Shown: positions 50,478-63,076, counted from the first letter of the stretch. The stretch is 64,000 nt of DNA from Dickeya fangzhongdai (GCF_002812485.1 NZ_CP025003.1:2170001-2234000); one strand, 5' to 3'. Translations and numbers: made by a program. Notes: generated from the sequence alone by a model not told the origin.

Positions 50478-50526
50478 TGGTGGAGAGGCGCATTCGGTGT
50501 TGATCCACCGGCGCTATTCTCCACCA
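50478..50526 (-). repeat. Nested 49-bp palindromic element after pflA
   Basis: Outer arms TGGTGGAGA (50478-50486) and TCTCCACCA (50518-50526) enclose GCGC (50488-50491 and 50511-50514) and an inner hairpin CGGTG-TTGATC-CACCG (50495-50510). It begins 12 bases past the pflA stop. No U tract follows on either strand. Confidence 0.75.
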
Positions 50527-50537
50527 GGGACGGAGGG

Positions 50538-51278
50538 CTAGTACACCACTTTGTGGCCGTAACTGGTCAGAATGGACTTGATGCGGTCCATGGTGTCTGC
50601 TTTGGGCGGTTTGACGCCATCCAGCTTGTATTCCTCGCCCATGGCCGTCCACTTGTGTTTGCCCAGCTCGTGGTAAGGCAACAGTTCGATCTTCTCAATG
50701 TTGCGCATGTCTTTGGTGAACTCACCCAACTGATGAGCGGAAGCGTCGTCATCGCTCCAGCCGGGGACCACCACATAGCGAATCCAGGTGCGCTGGTTAC
50801 GTTTGGCGAGATAACGGGCAAAATCCAGCGTACGGTGATTGGATACCCCCACCAGATTTTGATGCACCTCATCGTTGAGTTGCTTGAGGTCGAGCATTAC
50901 CAAATCCGTCACGTCCAGCAGTTCGTCAATAACCGGGTCGTAACGGCGGACAAAGCCGTTGGTGTCCAGACAGGTATTGATGCCTTGCTCGTGGCAGGCC
51001 CGGAACCAGTCACGGACAAATTCTGCCTGCAGAATGGCCTCGCCGCCGGATGCCGTCACGCCGCCGCCGGACGCATTCATAAAATGGCGATAAGTCACCA
51101 CTTCCTTCATCAACTCTTCCACGGTAACTTCCTTGCCGCCGTGAGTATCCCAGGTATCGCGGTTGTGGCAGTAGAGGCAACGCATCAGGCAACCCTGAAA
51201 AAAAGTGATGAAGCGAATACCGGGACCGTCTACGGTGCCGCAGGATTCGAAAGAGTGAATGCGACCAATAACTGACAT
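50538..51278 (-). CDS. pflA: Pyruvate formate-lyase activating enzyme PflA
   Basis: A radical-SAM enzyme that makes the glycyl radical on PflB. 246 residues as in E. coli. The [4Fe-4S] motif CLYCHNR follows the CxxxCxxC pattern ([11 protein letters not shown], near 29-39). [11 protein letters not shown] is the SAM-binding GGE motif. ATG 51276-51278 was chosen; the frame is open to 51536 but those residues are unlike any PflA. It lies 302 bases after pflB, with a terminator between. Confidence 0.96.
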   Translation of the reverse strand: MSVIGRIHSFESCGTVDGPGIRFITFFQGCLMRCLYCHNRDTWDTHGGKEVTVEELMKEVVTYRHFMNASGGGVTASGGEAILQAEFVRDWFRACHEQGINTCLDTNGFVRRYDPVIDELLDVTDLVMLDLKQLNDEVHQNLVGVSNHRTLDFARYLAKRNQRTWIRYVVVPGWSDDDASAHQLGEFTKDMRNIEKIELLPYHELGKHKWTAMGEEYKLDGVKPPKADTMDRIKSILTSYGHKVVY

Positions 51279-51525
51279 GCAAGGTTTCTCCAGGTTGGGC
51301 CGAGAAATAGCGGCCTTCGATGAGCACAGTAACGAGGCTGCGGCACGGACGGCCACAGCATTCGCTCTGTGTCGAATCTGTTTTGTCAGCCCGCCAGCCG
51401 GAAAAGTAGCTGGCTGACAAAACAGGTTCTGGGTCTTTCGGTGGGAGTGGTGAAAAATTTCCGGAAGAAATTTTAACGCCGCGTGCGGCAATCCACAGGG
51501 AGAACGGACAAGACACCCGCTATAA

Positions 51526-51552
51526 AAAGGCCCCACCGATGTGGAGCCTTTA
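51526..51552 (-). terminator. Intrinsic terminator of pflB
   Basis: AAAGGC(C)CCAC-CGAT-GTGG(A)GCCTTT; on the minus strand a TTTTTATA tract follows. About 29 bases past the pflB stop, so most focA-pflB transcripts should end before pflA. Confidence 0.8.
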
Positions 51553-51580
51553 GTTTACGCCTTTTCAGACAGACATGTAA

Positions 51581-53863
<2,283 letters not shown>

Positions 53864-53919
53864 ATTACACCTACCTTTGATTTGGATTTTTATAACCCGA
53901 CGTTGCGGCCGACAGCAGC

Positions 53920-54777
53920 TTAGTGCTGATCTCCACCGCGCAAATAGATGACCCAGTAAGTCAACCCTACCAGCAATCCACCGCCAATGATGTTGCCGAT
54001 CGTGACAGGAATCAGGTTATCGACAATAAAGTTGCTGACGGTCAAGTGCTCAAACTGGCCCGGCGTCATGCTGATGGCGTGCCAGAATGCATCTGGAGCG
54101 AAGTTCTTAATCACAATCCCCATCGGGATCATGAACATGTTGGCGATGCTATGTTCAAAGCCGCTGGCGACGAACATGGCGACCGGCAGGATCATGGCCA
54201 GCATCTTGTCGGTCAGGGTATGACCAGAGTAGCTCATCCACACCGCCAGACAAACCATCAGGTTCGCCAGAATCCCAAGGCACAGCGCTTCAACGAATGA
54301 ATGCTCCAGCTTATGGCTGGCGGTTTGCAAGACATTCAGCCCCCAGGCGCCATTCGCTACCATGAACTCGCCGGAAAACCAGATCAACGCTACGAAGAAC
54401 AAAGCGCCAACCAGGTTGCCGATATAAACGTTGAGCCAGTTCATCCCCAACTGTTTCCAGGTGATGCGGCCGCTGGCCTTGGCAATCACGGTAAGCACAG
54501 TAGAGGTAAACAGATCTGCGCCGCAGACCACCACCAGCATCAACCCCATAGAGAAGCAGATGCCTCCTACCAGTTTAGCCATACCATACGGCATGGATGA
54601 AGAACCGGTAGTGGCGGTGATGTAAAAAACGAACGCTATTGAGATGAACACACCGGCGGTAATCGCCAGAAAAAACGCAGTAAGCGGTTGTTTTGTTGCT
54701 TTATAGACACCGGCATCTTCAGCGACTTTCGCCATCGCCGGCGGTAATAACAGGGTGAAGGGGTTGTCAGCTTTCAC
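53920..54777 (-). CDS. focA: Formate channel FocA
   Basis: A pentameric inner-membrane channel that exports and imports formate. 285 residues as in E. coli, with six membrane segments. FNT family signatures are present: the N-terminal [22 protein letters not shown] block, the omega-loop region near residue 90 and the conserved pore histidine region near 209. First gene of focA-pflB. Confidence 0.96.
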   Translation of the reverse strand: MKADNPFTLLLPPAMAKVAEDAGVYKATKQPLTAFFLAITAGVFISIAFVFYITATTGSSSMPYGMAKLVGGICFSMGLMLVVVCGADLFTSTVLTVIAKASGRITWKQLGMNWLNVYIGNLVGALFFVALIWFSGEFMVANGAWGLNVLQTASHKLEHSFVEALCLGILANLMVCLAVWMSYSGHTLTDKMLAMILPVAMFVASGFEHSIANMFMIPMGIVIKNFAPDAFWHAISMTPGQFEHLTVSNFIVDNLIPVTIGNIIGGGLLVGLTYWVIYLRGGDQH

Positions 54778-54810
54778 ACTAACTCTCTCTTAAAGTTTAT
54801 CTACGGTGAG

Positions 54811-54852
54811 ATACTAACAAAGGGTTATTCGTCATAATTTGACGTGGATCAT
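54811..54852 (-). promoter_or_regulatory. FNR-dependent class II promoter of focA-pflB
   Basis: TTGAC-GTGG-ATCAT (54839-54852) is an FNR dyad with one mismatch per half. TAGTAT (complement of 54811-54816) is a -10; the implied start near 54804 puts the FNR centre at about -41.5, the class II position used at the main E. coli pfl promoter. Confidence 0.7.
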
Positions 54853-55228
54853 ACCGCTGGAATTTATTAGGCTGATCAGGAGCGGCTTTATGGGGTGTTT
54901 TTCACTTAATGCATTGATTTTAATTTAAAAAATATTTTTTAAAAATTATAAAAACAGTTGAATTAAGGGTTCTGTTTACCTATTTGGCGTTAAATAAAAT
55001 AAGTTTTTGTAGTGATTCTACACTTGAGTTTTATATTATTTAATTTGTTATTTACCATTCGATAACAATAGTGCTTTTATTAAAAATAAATATCTCGCAA
55101 CGAGGCTCATATACCCATATAAAAATAAGGGAATAGGCGAGGCTTAAAATAACATCAATCGTGTTGCCCGGTGGTAATACTGTAAAAAAGATATATACGG
55201 AAATGCAGCCGTAGCCTGTGGTGAAGAC

Positions 55229-55259
55229 CTGACCGGATGACGGAAGGCCATCCGGTCAG
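55229..55259 (-). terminator. Hairpin downstream of ycaO
   Basis: CTGACCGGATG (55229-55239) pairs perfectly with CATCCGGTCAG (55249-55259), 11 bp with a 9-base loop. No U tract. Thirteen bases past the ycaO stop. Confidence 0.6.
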
Positions 55260-55272
55260 CTACAGGTCCGGC

Positions 55273-57036
55273 TTATTTTACCTGCCAGTGCTGGCGCTTA
55301 GCGCGCTGCAATTTTTCGTAAGCAGCCAGCAACGACTGGTGAGCCGGCAGCGCTTTCAGGTCAGCATCGACGGTGAACAGACCGTAGAAGCACTGTTCGC
55401 CGGCAATGGCGGCGCTTGCAGCGTCAACGGCGTCCTGCCCGTACATGCGCACGAATGCATCGTAATACTGGGCGGGGTCGCGTTCAGGCTCCAGCGCTAG
55501 TTGCAGCAGCGTTTGCAGGCAACGGTAGTAATTACTGCGCGCTGGGGCAAAGACGGATTGGTTGAAATCCAGTGACCATTCCGTCCAGCTCAGGGCCTGC
55601 TCCAGGTCACCGCCGGCCAGAGCCAGCATGGATTTCAGTTCGCCAATGCGCAGTGTGAACCAGCCGTTGTCTTTGCCGGTTGCTATCCCTAACAGCTCGC
55701 GTACGCGGGTAAAATCATCCAGCCCTTCATCGTCCAGTTGCTGCAACAGCGTCAGATAATCCGCTTTTTCCCATTGGCTGTCCGGCAAGGACAGCAGGGT
55801 TTCGCGCAGATGCGCGCCCATGCTGTTGTTCGCCAGCAACAGGTCTTCCGCCGGATAGATGTCCGACATGCCCGGTACCAGAATGCGGCAGGCGTACACC
55901 GACAGGTGTTCGTAATCGGCGATATACACTTCTTTGTCTTCTTTATTGAAGATCGCCATCAGCGTTGCGAATTCCTGCTCGGTGGTGCCGCTGAAGTTCC
56001 AGTCGGCGAACGCGTAGTCCGCCTGAGTTTTAAACAGATCCCAGGAAATCAGGCCGCTGGAATCGATAAAGTGAGTTTCCAGGTTGGTATGCTCTGCAAC
56101 TTCTTCATCATCGAACGTTGGCGGCGTAAATACGTCCAGATCTTTCAGCCCGCGGCCTTGCAGCAATTCGGTGACGGTACGCTCCAGCGCCACGCCGAAA
56201 TCCGGATGTGCGCCAAACGAGGCAAAGCAGGTGCCGTTGGCCGGGTTAAACAGCACCACGCAGATCACCGGGTACTGACCGCCGAGAGAGGCGTCATAGG
56301 CGAAAATCGGGAAGCCTTCCTGCTCAAGCGTGGCAATGGCTTCCACCACGCCCGGATAACGCGACAGCACGTCGGCCGGAATCGCCGGCAGGCTGATGGC
56401 TTCGGCGATAATACGATTCTTCACATAGCGTTCGAATACTTCAGATAGCCCCTGCACCCGTGCTTCATTACGGGTATTGCCTGCGGACATGCCGTTCGAC
56501 ACATACAGGTTGCCGACGATATTCATCGGGATATACACCGTCTGCTGGTCGGACTGACGGGTAAACGGCAGGGCGCAGATGCCGCGATTGTGGTTGCCTG
56601 ATTGCAGGTCCACCAGGTCGCTGGCGATCAACTGTTGTTCCGGGTCGTAAAAGGCGTGCAGGCGCGCGTCCAGAATGCCTTCCGGCAGGCTGTCGTCTCC
56701 GGGCAGCGGGAACCACTTCTCGTCAGGGTAATGCACGAAGTCACCTTCGGCGATCTGCTGGCCCAGATAGAAATCGGCAAAAAAGTAGTTGGTGGACAGA
56801 CGTTCGAAGTACTCGCCCAGTGCGGAAGCTAGTGCGGCTTTCCGGGTTGCGCCCTTGCCGTTGGTGAAGCACAGCGCACAGTCGCGATCACGAATATGTA
56901 CCGACCAGACGTTGGGCACCGGATTCAGCCAGGAGGCTTCTTCGATGTTGAACCCCAGGTTGAGGAGCTGCTGTTGAAAACGGGCGATGGAATCTTCCAG
57001 GGCGGCGTCTTTGCCTGGGATAAACGTTTGGGTCAT
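55273..57036 (-). CDS. ycaO: YcaO, ribosomal protein S12 methylthiotransferase accessory factor
   Basis: 587 residues (E. coli 586). The N-terminal 2/3 is the ATP-binding YcaO domain: segments NGKGATRKAALASALGEYFERLS (near 79-101; given as position), SNGMSAGNTRNEARVQGLSEVFERY near 180-204 and GAHPDFGVALERTVTELLQGR near 271-291. The C-terminal third is a helical repeat region. In E. coli it favours RimO-dependent beta-methylthiolation of S12; unlike YcaO enzymes of peptide natural products, no precursor peptide is nearby. Confidence 0.95.
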   Translation of the reverse strand: MTQTFIPGKDAALEDSIARFQQQLLNLGFNIEEASWLNPVPNVWSVHIRDRDCALCFTNGKGATRKAALASALGEYFERLSTNYFFADFYLGQQIAEGDFVHYPDEKWFPLPGDDSLPEGILDARLHAFYDPEQQLIASDLVDLQSGNHNRGICALPFTRQSDQQTVYIPMNIVGNLYVSNGMSAGNTRNEARVQGLSEVFERYVKNRIIAEAISLPAIPADVLSRYPGVVEAIATLEQEGFPIFAYDASLGGQYPVICVVLFNPANGTCFASFGAHPDFGVALERTVTELLQGRGLKDLDVFTPPTFDDEEVAEHTNLETHFIDSSGLISWDLFKTQADYAFADWNFSGTTEQEFATLMAIFNKEDKEVYIADYEHLSVYACRILVPGMSDIYPAEDLLLANNSMGAHLRETLLSLPDSQWEKADYLTLLQQLDDEGLDDFTRVRELLGIATGKDNGWFTLRIGELKSMLALAGGDLEQALSWTEWSLDFNQSVFAPARSNYYRCLQTLLQLALEPERDPAQYYDAFVRMYGQDAVDAASAAIAGEQCFYGLFTVDADLKALPAHQSLLAAYEKLQRAKRQHWQVK

Positions 57037-57308
57037 GGTTCGAACCTGAATGTGTTATGAGGAGGCTGCATCATACGTGGTTTTGTGTGCTGACTCTATC
57101 CTGCATGTTGCGTATTGCGCGGCGTGTTCCGGCGATGATGTAACAGATGTATCGCCGGGGACGATAACAGGCGAACGCGCGCGCAAGTTTTCCGACATCA
57201 GGGGCAATAAGCATTGCAGGCAGGAAAAACGAGTGATAAAACCGATAGCAGGGTAAACTGATGCGACTTAGACAGGTCGCTATTTATAGTGATAGGTGGT
57301 GAGGGGAA

Positions 57309-58394
57309 ATGACTCAGGTTTTTAATTTTAGTGCCGGTCCGGCCATGTTACCGGTAGAAGTGTTGCGTCGTGCAGAACAGGAACTGTGCAACTGGCATGG
57401 GCTGGGTACATCGGTGATGGAAATCAGCCACCGCAGTAAAGAGTTCATGCAAGTGGCCAGCGAGTCTGAGCAGGATTTGCGTGATTTGCTGAAAATCCCC
57501 TCGAATTACAAAGTGTTGTTCTGTCATGGCGGCGCACGTGCGCAATTTGCGGCGGTTCCGCTCAACCTGCTGGGCGATAATACCAAAGCCGACTATATCG
57601 ATGGCGGCTACTGGGCGCATAGTGCGGTCAAGGAAGCTGAAAAGTACCTCACCCCGAATGTCATTGACGTGAAAACCCGCGTTGACGGTCTGCGCGGCGT
57701 GAAACCGATGAGTGAATGGGCGCTGTCGGATGACGCCGCCTATGTTCATTATTGCCCGAATGAAACCATTGACGGTCTGGCGATTGAAGAAACGCCGGAT
57801 TTCGGCGACAAAATCGTGGTGGCGGATTACTCCTCCAGCATTCTTTCCCGCCCGCTGGATGTCAGTCGCTATGGCGTGATTTACGCTGGCGCGCAGAAAA
57901 ACGTAGGGCCTGCCGGCCTGACGCTGGTGATTGTGCGTGAAGACCTGCTCGGCAAGGCACGCCGTGAACTGCCGTCGATTCTGGATTACAAAACCCTGGC
58001 TGATAACGATTCCATGTTCAACACGCCGCCGACGTTTGCCTGGTATCTGTCCGGTATGGTGTTCAAGTGGCTGAAAGAGCAAGGCGGCCTGCTGGAAATG
58101 GAAAAACGTAATCAAGCCAAGGCCGAACTGCTGTATGCCGCGATTGACGGCAGCGATTTCTATCGTAACGACGTTGTGCTGGCCAGCCGTTCCCGCATGA
58201 ATGTGCCGTTCCAACTGGCAGATGCTGCATTGGATCCAGTGTTCCTGCAGGAAGCTCAGGCGGCCGGTCTGCATGCGCTGAAAGGCCACCGTGTCGTAGG
58301 CGGCATGCGTGCGTCGATCTATAACGCCATGCCGCTGGAGGGCGTAAAAGCGCTGACGGAATTCATGGTCGATTTTGAGCGTCGCCACGGCTGA
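57309..58394 (+). CDS. serC: Phosphoserine/phosphohydroxythreonine aminotransferase
   Basis: A PLP aminotransferase for serine and for pyridoxal phosphate synthesis. 361 residues (E. coli 362). N-terminal [15 protein letters not shown], the PLP lysine in [12 protein letters not shown] (near 194-205) and CHGGARAQF for cofactor phosphate binding. Shine-Dalgarno GAGGGG precedes ATG 57309. In E. coli serC and aroA form one operon; here an unusual element and a terminator lie between them. Confidence 0.97.
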   Translation: MTQVFNFSAGPAMLPVEVLRRAEQELCNWHGLGTSVMEISHRSKEFMQVASESEQDLRDLLKIPSNYKVLFCHGGARAQFAAVPLNLLGDNTKADYIDGGYWAHSAVKEAEKYLTPNVIDVKTRVDGLRGVKPMSEWALSDDAAYVHYCPNETIDGLAIEETPDFGDKIVVADYSSSILSRPLDVSRYGVIYAGAQKNVGPAGLTLVIVREDLLGKARRELPSILDYKTLADNDSMFNTPPTFAWYLSGMVFKWLKEQGGLLEMEKRNQAKAELLYAAIDGSDFYRNDVVLASRSRMNVPFQLADAALDPVFLQEAQAAGLHALKGHRVVGGMRASIYNAMPLEGVKALTEFMVDFERRHG

Positions 58395-58400
58395 TAAATA

Positions 58401-58671
58401 TATACCCTAAATAATTCGAGTTGCAGGACAACACGCTGGCGTGTTGAACAACGCACCGCGTTGGCCCTTTAGGACAAGGCTCATTATGAGCCTTGTAATG
58501 CGGCAAGTGAGTGAACCCCCAGGAGTTTACACAAGTAAGTGACTGGGGGGAGTGACAAATTGGCGTAAGCCGATTTGAACGCTGCTGGCAGCGGCCCCGA
58601 AGGGGCGAGGCCCATGAAATGGGCCGAGTAACGCATCCAACGCACCTGCAACCTGAAGTATGACGGGTATA
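58401..58671. mobile_element. 271-bp MITE-like repeat with terminal inverted repeats
   Basis: Left end TATACCCTAAATAATTCGAG (58401 onward) and right end complement TATACCCGTCATACTTCAGG (58671 backward) form 27-bp inverted repeats with 21 matches. Inside are a perfect 11-bp hairpin (58474-58496, ACAAGGCTCAT and its complement), CCCCCAG...CTGGGGG (58516-58549) and GGCCCATGAAATGGGCC (about 58609-58625). From memory, the end sequence TATACCCGTCATACTTCAAG is common between genes in Pectobacterium, Serratia, Yersinia and Photorhabdus. It encodes no protein. Confidence 0.75.
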
Positions 58672-58699
58672 GCGCGATAACGTGCTGCTTCTGATTTTA

Positions 58700-58725
58700 A
58701 ACCCCGGTATCTGGCCGGGGTTTTT
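58700..58725 (+). terminator. Intrinsic terminator between serC and aroA
   Basis: AACCCCGG-TATCTGG-CCGGGGTTTTT. A leader-proximal terminator (attenuator) between serC and aroA is also known in E. coli, so partial readthrough is likely. Confidence 0.85.
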
Positions 58726-58753
58726 GTGTTAACTCTTGGAGAACATGTTTCAC

Positions 58754-60043
58754 ATGCAGGAATCCCTGACCCTACAACCGATTTCATTGATTAACGGCAC
58801 GATCAATCTGCCGGGTTCCAAAAGCGTTTCTAACCGTGCGTTGCTGTTGGCGGCATTGGCCAAAGGCACGACTCGCCTGACCAACCTGCTGGACAGCGAC
58901 GATGTCCGTCATATGCTTAATGCGCTGAGCGCATTGGGCGTTGAATACCATCTGTCGGGCAGCCGCACAGAGTGCGAAATCGTCGGGGTGGGGGGCGCAT
59001 TAACGGCGTCTGCGCCGCTGGAGCTGTTTTTAGGAAATGCCGGGACGGCGATGCGTCCGCTGGCCGCCGCACTGTGCCTGACTGATGGCGATATCGTGCT
59101 GACCGGTGAACCTCGCATGAAAGAGCGTCCGATTGGTCATCTGGTAGATGCGTTGCGGCAGGGGGGCGCGCGTATCGACTATCTGGAGCAGGAAAATTAT
59201 CCGCCGTTGCGCCTGCAAGGGGGCTTCAAAGGCGGCGACATCAGTGTCGACGGTTCGGTATCCAGCCAGTTTCTCACTGCGCTGTTAATGACGGCGCCAT
59301 TGGCTGTGCAGGATACGCGCATCAGCATTAAAGGCGACCTGGTCTCCAAACCTTATATCGATATCACCCTGCACATGATGGAGACCTTCGGCATCACGGT
59401 GATCAATAACGACTACCAGACCTTCGTGGTCGCCGGTAATCAGCATTACCAGTCGCCAGGGCACTATCTGGTGGAAGGCGATGCATCGTCCGCCTCTTAT
59501 TTCCTGGCGGCAGCGGCAATTCGCGGGGGAACGGTACGTGTGACCGGCGTCGGCCGTCATAGCGTGCAGGGCGATATCCGTTTTGCCGATGTGCTGGAGA
59601 AAATGGGCGCGGAGATCCGTTGGGGTGATGACTATATCGAATGTCAGCGCGGTAATCTCCACGCTATCGATATGGATATGAACCATATTCCCGATGCGGC
59701 AATGACCATTGCCACTACCGCGTTGTTTGCCGAGGGCGGGACGACGACGCTGCGCAATATCTACAACTGGCGCGTGAAAGAAACCGATCGTCTGACAGCT
59801 ATGGCGACGGAGTTGCGCAAGGTCGGCGCTGAGGTAGAAGAAGGACATGACTACATCCGCATTACCCCGCCAACGCAGCTGAAAGCAGCTGAAATCGGCA
59901 CTTACAATGACCACCGCATGGCGATGTGCTTCTCGCTGGTGGCGTTGTCTGACACGCCGGTGACCATTCTCGACCCTAAATGTACCGCCAAAACGTTCCC
60001 GGATTACTTCCAGCAACTGGAACGTCTGAGCCAGCACGGCTGA
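58754..60043 (+). CDS. aroA: EPSP synthase (3-phosphoshikimate 1-carboxyvinyltransferase)
   Basis: Joins shikimate-3-phosphate and PEP in the chorismate pathway. 429 residues from ATG 58754 (E. coli 427). [16 protein letters not shown] (near 22-37) holds the conserved Lys/Ser/Arg; [13 protein letters not shown] (about 92-104) is of the glyphosate-sensitive class I type, as are [14 protein letters not shown] and [14 protein letters not shown]. Upstream in-phase ATG 58745 and TTG 58736 are possible; GGAG at 58738-58741 is closer to 58745. E. coli starts at the position chosen here. Confidence 0.95.
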   Translation: MQESLTLQPISLINGTINLPGSKSVSNRALLLAALAKGTTRLTNLLDSDDVRHMLNALSALGVEYHLSGSRTECEIVGVGGALTASAPLELFLGNAGTAMRPLAAALCLTDGDIVLTGEPRMKERPIGHLVDALRQGGARIDYLEQENYPPLRLQGGFKGGDISVDGSVSSQFLTALLMTAPLAVQDTRISIKGDLVSKPYIDITLHMMETFGITVINNDYQTFVVAGNQHYQSPGHYLVEGDASSASYFLAAAAIRGGTVRVTGVGRHSVQGDIRFADVLEKMGAEIRWGDDYIECQRGNLHAIDMDMNHIPDAAMTIATTALFAEGGTTTLRNIYNWRVKETDRLTAMATELRKVGAEVEEGHDYIRITPPTQLKAAEIGTYNDHRMAMCFSLVALSDTPVTILDPKCTAKTFPDYFQQLERLSQHG

Positions 60044-60173
60044 TGTTCTGACGCACAGGTCTGCGATAGGGTCCTGTGCGTCAACATTTAGCGTTATACT
60101 CTGGGTATCACAATATTTGCCCGATCTTCTGCAGTAATAAGTCTTTAATTTCACGCTTGCTGCCACAGCAGGG

Positions 60174-60179
60174 TATAAT
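60174..60179 (+). promoter_or_regulatory. Candidate -10 element of cmk
   Basis: A perfect TATAAT at 60174-60179 in the aroA-cmk gap, with a poor -35 (TCACGC) 17 bases upstream. It would give a leader of about 50 bases. Confidence 0.35.
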
Positions 60180-60236
60180 GACTTATTGTATTGTCTACAA
60201 TGACATGCGATTTCCCTGTTTTGTAAGGAGTAAGAG

Positions 60237-60923
60237 ATGGCGGTGACTGCACCGGTAATTACGGTTGACGGGCCAAGTGGTGCGGGCAAGGGAACCCTGT
60301 GCAAGGCGCTGGCTAACGCGCTGCAGTGGAATCTGCTGGATTCCGGCGCGATTTATCGTGTGCTGGCGTTGGCAGCCCTGCATCATCAGGTGGACATTGC
60401 CTCCGAAGAGGCGCTGGTGCCGATAGCGTCGCATCTGGATGTGCGGTTTGTGCCGGAAAACGGGCAACTGAAAGTTATCCTGGAAGGCGAAGATGTCAGC
60501 AATGAGATTCGCAGCCAGGAAGTGAGCAATACAGCGTCTCAGGCCGCCGTATTTCCTCGGGTACGCGAAGCGTTGTTGCGTCGTCAGCGCGCGTTTCGCG
60601 AAATGCCGGGGCTGATTGCCGACGGTCGCGACATGGGTACGGTGGTATTCCCTGATGCGCCAGTGAAGATTTTCCTGGATGCCAGTGCGGAAGAACGCGC
60701 CAAACGTCGCATGCTCCAGTTGCAGGCGAAGGGCTTTAATGTTAACTTTGAACGTCTTTTGTCCGAGATTAAAGAGCGTGACGAGCGCGACCGTAATCGA
60801 CCGGTTGCGCCGTTGGTGCCGGCAACGGATGCACTGGTGTTGGATTCCACGCATATGACGCTGGATGAAGTAGTCGGGCAGGCATTGGCGTATGTGCGCC
60901 AGATATTGCCTCAATTGGCCTGA
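60237..60923 (+). CDS. cmk: Cytidylate kinase
   Basis: Phosphorylates CMP and dCMP with ATP. 228 residues (E. coli 227). P-loop GPSGAGKGT at 12-20; [12 protein letters not shown] (near 127-138) is the CMP-binding motif; [15 protein letters not shown] is the lid. AAGGAG precedes ATG 60237. rpsA follows 104 bases later, as in other enterobacteria. Confidence 0.96.
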   Translation: MAVTAPVITVDGPSGAGKGTLCKALANALQWNLLDSGAIYRVLALAALHHQVDIASEEALVPIASHLDVRFVPENGQLKVILEGEDVSNEIRSQEVSNTASQAAVFPRVREALLRRQRAFREMPGLIADGRDMGTVVFPDAPVKIFLDASAEERAKRRMLQLQAKGFNVNFERLLSEIKERDERDRNRPVAPLVPATDALVLDSTHMTLDEVVGQALAYVRQILPQLA

Positions 60924-61027
60924 TATTATTTTTTACCTCGCCGCAAGGATGTGGCGGGGATGTGAAACAACCCCATCGAGCAGGAAGCCAGATGGACGTT
61001 AAATTTAAAAACCCAAAGATTATCAAC

Positions 61028-62701
61028 ATGACTGAATCTTTTGCTCAACTCTTTGAAGAATCCCTGAAAGAAATTGAAACCCGCCCGGGTTCCATCGTTC
61101 GCGGCGTTGTGGTTGCTATTGACAAGGACGTTGTCCTGGTTGATGCCGGCCTGAAATCTGAATCTGCCATTCCGGTAGAGCAGTTCAAAAACGCTCAGGG
61201 TGAAATTGAAATCCAGATTGGTGATGAAGTAGACGTAGCTCTGGACGCGGTAGAAGACGGCTTCGGCGAAACTCTGCTGTCCCGTGAAAAAGCTAAACGT
61301 CACGAAGCATGGCTGATGCTGGAAAAAGCTTACGAAGAATCTGCCACTGTTACCGGTGTTATCAACGGTAAAGTGAAAGGCGGTTTCACCGTTGAGCTGA
61401 ACGGTATCCGTGCGTTCCTGCCGGGTTCTCTGGTTGATGTCCGTCCGGTACGCGACACCCTGCATCTGGAAGGCAAAGAGCTTGAGTTCAAAGTGATCAA
61501 GCTGGACCAGAAACGCAACAACGTTGTTGTTTCCCGTCGTGCCGTTATCGAATCCGAAAACAGCGCCGAGCGCGATCAGCTGCTGGAAAACCTGCAGGAA
61601 GGCATGGAAGTCAAAGGTATCGTCAAGAACCTCACTGACTACGGTGCATTCGTTGATCTGGGCGGCGTTGACGGCCTGCTGCACATCACCGACATGGCCT
61701 GGAAACGCGTTAAGCATCCGAGCGAAATCGTCAATGTGGGCGACGAAATCACTGTTAAAGTGCTGAAGTTCGACCGCGAACGTACCCGTGTCTCCCTGGG
61801 CCTGAAACAGCTGGGCGAAGATCCGTGGGTCGCTATCGCTAAACGCTATCCGGAAGGCACCAAGCTGACTGGCCGCGTAACCAACCTGACTGATTACGGC
61901 TGCTTCGTAGAAATCGAAGAAGGCGTTGAAGGTCTGGTACACGTATCTGAAATGGACTGGACCAACAAAAACATCCATCCGTCCAAAGTGGTTAACGTGG
62001 GCGACGTGGTGGAAGTTATGGTTCTGGACATCGACGAAGAACGTCGTCGTATCTCCCTGGGCCTGAAACAGTGCAAAGCCAACCCGTGGCAGCAGTTCGC
62101 TGAAACCCACAACAAGGGTGACCGCGTAGAAGGCAAGATCAAGTCCATCACTGACTTTGGTATCTTCATCGGTCTGGATGGCGGTATCGATGGTCTGGTG
62201 CACCTGTCTGACATCTCCTGGAACGTAGCTGGCGAAGAAGCCGTTCGCGAATACAAGAAAGGCGACGAAATCGCTGCTGTGGTTCTGCAGGTTGATGCCG
62301 AGCGTGAGCGTATCTCCCTGGGCGTGAAACAACTGGCTGAAGACCCGTTCAACAACTACCTGTCTGTTAACAAGAAAGGTGCAATTGTTACAGGTAAAGT
62401 CACCGCAGTTGACGCTAAAGGTGCTACAGTTGAATTAGCCGACGGTGTTGAAGGTTACCTGCGCGCTTCTGAAGCCTCTCGTGACCGCATCGAAGACGCA
62501 ACCCTGGTTCTGAGCGTGGGTGATGAGATCGAAGCCAAATACACTGGCGTTGATCGCAAAAACCGCGTTGTCAGCCTGTCCATCCGTGCCAAGGATGAAG
62601 CTGACGAGAAAGATGCTATCGCTTCTGTTAACAACAAACAGGAAGAAGGCAATTTCTCTAACGCCATGGCGGAAGCTTTCAAAGCTGCAAAAGGCGAGTA
62701 A
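61028..62701 (+). CDS. rpsA: 30S ribosomal protein S1
   Basis: Binds mRNA at the 30S platform and is needed for most initiation. 557 residues, exactly E. coli length, from ATG 61028 ([15 protein letters not shown]). Six S1 (OB-fold) repeats run in tandem from about residue 21; repeats 3-6 carry the [33 protein letters not shown] motifs. The codon use is highly biased. The in-frame start at 60962 is not real: it would add 22 residues absent from S1 proteins. Confidence 0.97.
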   Translation: MTESFAQLFEESLKEIETRPGSIVRGVVVAIDKDVVLVDAGLKSESAIPVEQFKNAQGEIEIQIGDEVDVALDAVEDGFGETLLSREKAKRHEAWLMLEKAYEESATVTGVINGKVKGGFTVELNGIRAFLPGSLVDVRPVRDTLHLEGKELEFKVIKLDQKRNNVVVSRRAVIESENSAERDQLLENLQEGMEVKGIVKNLTDYGAFVDLGGVDGLLHITDMAWKRVKHPSEIVNVGDEITVKVLKFDRERTRVSLGLKQLGEDPWVAIAKRYPEGTKLTGRVTNLTDYGCFVEIEEGVEGLVHVSEMDWTNKNIHPSKVVNVGDVVEVMVLDIDEERRRISLGLKQCKANPWQQFAETHNKGDRVEGKIKSITDFGIFIGLDGGIDGLVHLSDISWNVAGEEAVREYKKGDEIAAVVLQVDAERERISLGVKQLAEDPFNNYLSVNKKGAIVTGKVTAVDAKGATVELADGVEGYLRASEASRDRIEDATLVLSVGDEIEAKYTGVDRKNRVVSLSIRAKDEADEKDAIASVNNKQEEGNFSNAMAEAFKAAKGE

Positions 62702-62713
62702 TGACGGTGGGTT

Positions 62714-62734
62714 GGGCGGCGATACTTGCCGCCC
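62714..62734 (+). terminator. Hairpin between rpsA and ihfB
   Basis: GGGCGGC-GATACTT-GCCGCCC starts 13 bases past the rpsA stop; there is no U tract, so it is more likely an attenuator or mRNA 3'-end stabiliser than a full terminator. Confidence 0.55.
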
Positions 62735-62791
62735 GGCCTCAAACGGTAGTAAGTTAACGTGGCAGTAACTAACCACATGCTTGGAGGAATC

Positions 62792-63076
62792 ATGACCAAG
62801 TCTGAACTTATCGAAAGACTTGCTGGACAGCAATCTCATATCCCGGCCAAGGTGGTTGAGGATGCGGTAAAAGAGATGCTGGAACAGATGGCCACAACAT
62901 TGGCCACCGGTGATCGCATCGAAATCCGCGGGTTTGGCAGTTTTTCACTCCACTACCGTGCACCGCGTGTGGGTCGTAATCCGAAAACTGGCGAGAAGGT
63001 GGAACTGGAAGGCAAATACGTTCCTCATTTCAAACCGGGTAAAGAATTACGCGATCGCGCCAATATTTATGGCTGA
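62792..63076 (+). CDS. ihfB: Integration host factor subunit beta
   Basis: DNA-bending protein that forms a heterodimer with IhfA. 94 residues as in E. coli, from ATG 62792 (TTGGAGG upstream). The arm that inserts proline into DNA is [17 protein letters not shown] with P64. The ending RDRANIYG is conserved. Upstream in-phase starts (62759) are not used. Confidence 0.97.
   Translation: MTKSELIERLAGQQSHIPAKVVEDAVKEMLEQMATTLATGDRIEIRGFGSFSLHYRAPRVGRNPKTGEKVELEGKYVPHFKPGKELRDRANIYG

Larger units (their letters stand above)
49969..50537. other. Non-coding stretch between the LysR gene and pflA
   Basis: 569 bp with no credible protein frame. The right part carries two inverted repeats (50422-50453 and 50478-50526). 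The left part (49985-50045) is AT-rich and must contain the promoter of the LysR gene. It may be the scar of a lost gene. Confidence 0.55.
54778..55272. other. AT-rich ycaO/focA intergenic region
   Basis: 495 bp of very AT-rich DNA (especially 54900-55150) carrying the focA promoter at its focA end and the ycaO hairpin at the other. E. coli has a comparable multi-promoter control region upstream of focA. No coding frame. Confidence 0.6.
58395..58753. other. serC/aroA intergenic region
   Basis: Holds the repeat element 58401-58671 and a terminator at 58700-58725. In E. coli the corresponding gap is about 70 bp, so roughly 280 bp are extra. Confidence 0.75.

Noticed and set aside
50070..50541. 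Small frames in the gap between the LysR gene and pflA
   Set aside because: Composition and lack of ribosome-binding sites do not support coding; the second overlaps the nested palindrome.
55273..57036. YcaO as part of an azole-modified peptide (LAP/TOMM) cluster
   Set aside because: It is the stand-alone E. coli-type YcaO; no precursor peptide, dehydrogenase or E1-like gene is beside it.
60926..62332. A 468-residue frame antisense to rpsA
   Set aside because: rpsA has extreme codon bias, which leaves the complement open; the product is a repetitive Phe/Val/Asn-rich mirror of the S1 repeats.
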